The position numbers and the translations under genes are program-made. Below are positions 60,001 to 64,000 of a DNA stretch of 64,000 bases, one piece after another. The DNA comes from Manihot esculenta (Eukaryota; Streptophyta; Magnoliopsida; Malpighiales; Euphorbiaceae). Each line of letters starts with the position of its first letter. The stretch's first letter is position 1. The stretch covers positions 21,617,225 to 21,681,224 of the forward strand of contig NC_035166.2 in the NCBI RefSeq assembly GCF_001659605.2, written 5' to 3'. The notes beneath the pieces are model-generated. The model was not told where the DNA came from and made no database searches. It saw only the letters and a program-made list of their open reading frames with translations.

Positions 60001-62029
60001 TTCTGTTTATATGGGCGTTAAACCCTAGCAAAATCTCTTTTGGAATGGTAATTCTTTTTTGATTTGATTTGGAATTCCTTCCTTTAATGTGTTTCTTCAA
60101 GAATAGAATTCCTTGATTTGAGGAAGACTTATTGCCGCATTGTTTGAGGAGATTCCGTGTGGGTCCCGCGGCTATATATTTTATTTATGTGCAGTACAAT
60201 GGAAGATTTGTCCAAATCGACAGATCAAGTCAGCTTTTGCACTTTTAAGCCGTTTTTCATCAAATCTTCTTCGTTTTATGCTTTTCTGCAAAACATGACC
60301 AAAATTACAAAATTAGTTAGAAAAATACTTGATTAAGTACTAAGAATAGTATAAAAAATGTATCGAAATTATGTTTGATTAGTGCTCACGAACTTTTTGT
60401 CTTCATTCATCAAGGCTTATCCAGCAAGGGTTTCCAATAACCAGCCCTTGAAAACAACAGCTCAAGCAGGTTCTTGCAAAGTAACTACGACTTGGTTTGG
60501 CTTCTATTGCATACAGAGAGGAACCAAGAAAATAATAGATAGGTGTGATCTTTCACTGCCTAAATACTCATATGAATCACAGGTACACTAAAAAATGTTA
60601 CTATTCAGTTCTTATTTCTAACTCATTACTCGACGGTGTCTTTTATAATGATGCTTATATGATTTATCATTAATTTAATAATTTCTTTTAATCATTTTCT
60701 ATATCTTATCACGTATAGGCAGTCTGGATTCAGGTTCCTCAATCAGTTAAAAACTCAGTACTGAAATGTTTTCCATTTCGTGAGGGTCTGCATGCGGCTT
60801 CTCATGCTCTTCTTAGACTAGTACCTTTGTGAGTCTCCAATGTTTATGATCTTAACTTTAAAGATATTACCTGTGGGTTCTATCTTGTGGATGCTGATAG
60901 ACATTTTTAAGCTTTCCAGTAAAAGGAACTGTTTGAATCAGGTGTTTTAACGTTCCAATTGTGCTATACCTGCTTGAAGTCGACAGACCAATTCTGTCTG
61001 CTCTCAAGTGTTCATGATATTGACTGCTTTAAGATGCTTTGACATGCAGATATATAAGATGCAACTCATCTGACTTGGCTCCTGAGTGCCCTAACCCTTA
61101 TGATACCCGCTATTATCCTGAAAGAATTCTAGTGTATGATCAGCATCCAGGAGGGACTGGTGTTGCAATGCAGGTGACTGATATGAATTTAAAATCTCCA
61201 AAGATAAGATCAGTGAATTCGCTCTTTTGCTGAAAAAATGCAAGGTTTTGGAATAAATTTTTTAATTTTTTATTATTGTCAAACTTTGAAAGAGCCCTAG
61301 GCTTTGAATTTTATACGTTCATTGATTTGACAAGCTAAAATTTTGGCTTTAGAGCATTTTGTTGAAAATCCATGTCCTTTAAGTGGTCTTTTCAGCCAAA
61401 TTATCTAAAATTCCTAGTCTTTTTCAATTGAGATTTTCCTTTTGATGTGATGGCCCTAGGGCAATTGTTGAGATTCTCCTTTTGCTGTGAAGTCCACAGG
61501 GATTTATTTATTTATTTATTTTTAATTTCAAAGGGTGACCAAGTGGTGGAGATGGTAGTTGACCTTTCTTATTTCTGGACTCCTAATTCTGTGTTATTTT
61601 TTTATGCAATAGATTCAACCCTATTTCACCGAGCTTCTTTATGCTGCTTTGGAACTTCTCACATCTTGCCGCTGCTCTGGAATTACTGGTTGCCCCAGTT
61701 GTGTTCAAGTCAGCCTCACTACTCATTTGACACTAGTACTCACGTCGTTATTAATAAGAATAATTATTAATTGTTATTTGTGCATGTGACAGAGTATGGC
61801 TTGTCATGAGTTCAATGAGGAGATACACAAAGATGCCGCTATTCTAATAATTAAGGTTCTTGCCTCGAAAATATTAGAACTCAGAACAGGTTTTGCAGTT
61901 TTGAATATAAATGGCTGATTGTATGTATTTGTGGTTAAGGGTGTTTTGGATGCAGAGAAATCTTACTTGGAGAAAATGCACGACTCTTCTCACAAGGCTG
62001 GAGAGCAATGTCCTGAATTCTCAAAATGA
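48031..62029 (+). CDS. HRQ1: RecQ4-like DNA helicase HRQ1, 27 exons
   Basis: Exons: 48031-48189, 48659-49357, 50013-50121, 50228-50325, 51275-51433, 52229-52297, 52508-52630, 52698-52859, 53003-53134, 53213-53292, 53459-53553, 53697-53764, 54396-54497, 54596-54639, 56228-56335, 56476-56551, 56956-57092, 57181-57340, 57446-57625, 57748-57864, 57988-58143, 60415-60582, 60719-60828, 61050-61173, 61613-61708, 61793-61855, 61940-62029. Phase is continuous, 1227 aa. Domains: ubiquitin-like N-terminus (about 1-75), Walker A TSSGKS (495-500), DEAH (602-605), [35 protein letters not shown] (810-818), then the DUF1998-type C-terminus with Cys 1164, 1166, 1172, 1175 and 1181. Family members unwind DNA 3' to 5' and act in interstrand crosslink repair. 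Intron 1 starts with GC instead of GT. Exon 16 begins at a GATAG acceptor; an upstream ATG-led frame there is intronic. Confidence 0.94.
54895..56022. mobile_element. Terminal-inverted-repeat element in HRQ1 intron 14
   Basis: The left end begins GGCCAAATGCATATAGAGGC at 54895. The right end, read in reverse complement from 56022, begins GGCCAAATTCAAATGGAGCC. The imperfect match extends for about 110 bp on both sides (shared ATATCAAA, TGCAATT, CCTTAAAGTT). No transposase frame exists. I could not identify a clean target duplication. The long inverted ends suggest a Mutator-like or large MITE-type non-autonomous element. The interior 55140-55600 is less AT-rich than the ends. Confidence 0.75.
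59105..60350. repeat. Probable dispersed repeat filling HRQ1 intron 21
   Basis: This intron (58144-60414, 2271 bp) is the longest in the gene. The section has a distinct character: GGATCGAATACACAGGGAATT, CCAATCACTCCTTAGATTTTAG, a CACGTGG near 59618, and CTGCAAAACATGACCAAAAT near the end, phrases I associate with a non-coding plant repeat. No coding frame, and ends are not defined, so class is left open. Confidence 0.45.
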
Positions 62030-62157
62030 TCCACGCTATTTTGTTGCAAGGGAGAGGTTCAGAATTATGTATCATTTCTTTGTAGATTGCAAGTTGATCT
62101 AGTTTCCATCTTTTGATCACTATTATTACAATTAACCTAGATAGTTTTTACCTAATC

Positions 62158-62695
62158 AGTGTGATGTATATGTTGATGGTGATGCTATATTGCAAAATTT
62201 TGGTATATCGTCAGTCAGAAGCCCTAGATTCCAGTGTTATTATAATTTCAGACATTATGAGATGCATGGGTTTTGGTGTCTACAATGAATTATATAGCTG
62301 CACCTGCATATAGTTGATTTTTGGATGGTTGTGCAAAATCTTTCTTCAGTTTTGCCATCCAGTTCGCTGTAGAGAGGGGTTTCCACCTTGTGTTATTTGA
62401 ATCAGATTCCAGTGTTGTGGTTCAACTCAGTTCCTCTTTAGATCCCCTTCCTTGGGTTTTAGACGCCATTATTCATGATATTAGAGGTCTGTTGTGTATC
62501 TATCCTCAGGTCAAAATTTCTTTTGTTCCTAGATCAGCAAATCTTTGTGCAGACTTGGTTGCAAAAGCTGTTAGTCGTGGTCAGTTATTCTCAGGATGGA
62601 CCTCAAACCATCCTTCTGAGTTTGCAATGTTGCTGTCCCAGGATTGTAATTCTTCAGTTTATCATGAATGAATGCATTTGCTGTTAAAAAAAAAA
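62158..62695 (+). pseudogene. LINE-derived RNase H-like (RVT_3) fragment with poly(A) end
   Basis: From 62158 a frame reads YVDGDA, the first catalytic Asp region; after frameshifts, 62321-62671 reads FAVERGFHLVLFESDSSVVV, FVPRSANLCADLVAKAVSRG and a C-terminal SQDCNSSVYHE. This is the RNase H-like domain common at the end of plant non-LTR polyproteins and in stand-alone RVT_3 proteins. It ends 15 bases before a 10-A tract at 62686-62695, as expected of a 5'-truncated retroposed copy. Lying 130 bp after HRQ1, it may be part of that gene's 3' region. Confidence 0.7.
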
Positions 62696-62699
62696 GTGC

Positions 62700-63314
62700 T
62701 GATAAACGGGTGGCTATGAGTATGGCTATGCATGGCATTGGAGTCTTGAACCAAAACTAAATTTGTGTTTACTAATTTGCTTCTATTTATATTTTTTAAA
62801 GAATTGAATTAGAATCTTATTGAAATCACTCCAAAATGTACCCAATTAGAACCAGTTTTATACATTTTAAATGTATTTATAATTTTAAATCAAATTTCAT
62901 ATAATATTTGTATGTAATTAAAATTGTGTATATAACTTAATTTATTTCCCTACTTTTTAAAATAATTTACCTTATAATTCTTAGTGAATTACATTATTAA
63001 TTATATTTAGCAAAATTCATAATTTATTTTTTATATAAAGTTTTAGTTGTTTTGTCTTTGATATTTACTTTTATTAATAAATTGATTTTTTTTATTAAAA
63101 TAAATTTAAATTTAACGTAATTATTGATAAAATGTCAAAATCATCTGCTGTGAAAAATTGAATTTATTATTGTCTTAAAACAAATGTCGTTGGTTTATGA
63201 AGTACTGAAGTGATCCCTGAGCTTGCAAGAAGTCAAAAGCATTATGAAAATAATATTTAATACATGAAGTATGGAGAAATTAGATGACACTATTATTAGT
63301 ATAGGAAATGGGAA

Positions 63315-63350
<36 letters not shown>

Positions 63351-64000
63351 TTTCTTAAGAGTTTTTTTCTCTAAGACAAGTCGTTCTAAGTCATTGATGT
63401 CAGTGCCTCGTTTAGAAGTTTCTCTCTGCTTGAAGGGCAAGGTTTTTCCGATGCTGCCTTTGTTCTTGGCTTTATAGAAAATAGGAAAACACTCCCATAT
63501 TGAGAATGAAATAGCACATGGAGGCACTGTTAGAGATTCTCCCATCAGTAGCTTGGTAGTTGGGTAACGCCAACCCCAAGACAACGTTATTTTTATTTTT
63601 AGTCATTGTCAGCACAGAATTTAGTTTAGAAAAATGCTAACAACAATAAGCTTAGAAAGATTCCATTCCATTTTTTTAATTAATTATTGTTGATCAATAG
63701 TGTTAAGCAGTCATAAGGTTTTTCTTTAGTTTATGACATATTACGATTAAATGAATATTTTATCAAAAACTGACAAAATGAATTTATTAAATCTTTTTAA
63801 ACTAATAGTTATTAAACGTTTATTATTAAAAAGGCTTTTTAAATAAATAAAAACACATATTCATAAATTTAATTCGATAAAAAATTTATTTAAATAAATA
63901 TAATAGATATTATATTTTACTCTTTTAATTTCTAATTTTTAATTTTTATTTAAAAAAAATTAAGTAAAAACATATTAAGTTACAACGCTTTTGTATTAAT
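62700..64000. other. AT-rich end of window with A29 tract
   Basis: No gene is supported. At 63318-63346 there is a run of 29 A, followed by the short hairpin CTCTTTTCTTAAGAG. The 63355-63590 stretch is less AT-rich and may be part of a decayed retroposed sequence whose A tail is that run, but no domain is readable. Confidence 0.5.

Noticed and set aside
63195..63584. 129-codon minus-strand ORF
   Set aside because: It crosses the A29 tract as a poly-Phe run and has no domain or splice context.

Overview
This is a nuclear plant sequence, almost certainly from a eudicot. It has spliced genes with GT-AG introns, nested Ty3/Gypsy LTR retrotransposons, AT-rich spacers and plant-specific gene families (Dof factor, BASL, MPB2C, dirigent). 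Euphorbiaceae or a relative is my impression only. Nothing bacterial, viral-genomic or organellar was seen.

Left third (704-21263): a nested retrotransposon. The outer element is a plus-strand Ty3/Gypsy TAT/Retand-type element with 499-bp LTRs (704-1202 and 20765-21263) and an ACAGT target duplication. It has a second, archaeal-type RNase H in pol, two 3' tandem arrays and an antisense extra ORF. A younger minus-strand Tekay-type chromovirus (3989-13790, 2225-bp LTRs, GATTT duplication) sits inside its reverse transcriptase. Both elements carry coding lesions.

Middle (21264-32303): mostly AT-rich intergenic DNA with one possible tiny ORF behind a TATA box, a degenerate ACGTGGC-containing repeat, and one clear gene, a single-exon Dof factor of the DOF5.4/OBP4 type (28099-29082).

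Right half (32304-62029): six genes whose exons I joined by hand. They are a gar2-like protein with an FxFP C-terminus (minus), MPB2C (plus), BASL (minus), a dirigent protein (minus), the D-aminoacyl-tRNA deacylase GEK1 (minus) and a 27-exon HRQ1-type DNA helicase (plus). In every spliced gene the reading phase is kept across all proposed junctions, and the predicted lengths fit the families. GEK1 and HRQ1 are head to head with 216 bp between start codons. The window ends with a decayed RNase H-like LINE fragment and AT-rich sequence.

Most interesting points: the GEK1/HRQ1 shared promoter, which would couple two aldehyde-damage functions; the BASL gene, where two acceptors 11 nt apart decide between full-length protein and early stop; the shared FxFP/GSP C-terminal signature of BASL and the nearby gar2-like gene; a GC-AG first intron in HRQ1; a 1.1-kb terminal-inverted-repeat element in an HRQ1 intron; and two unrelated arrays in the outer element that share a 73-bp period.
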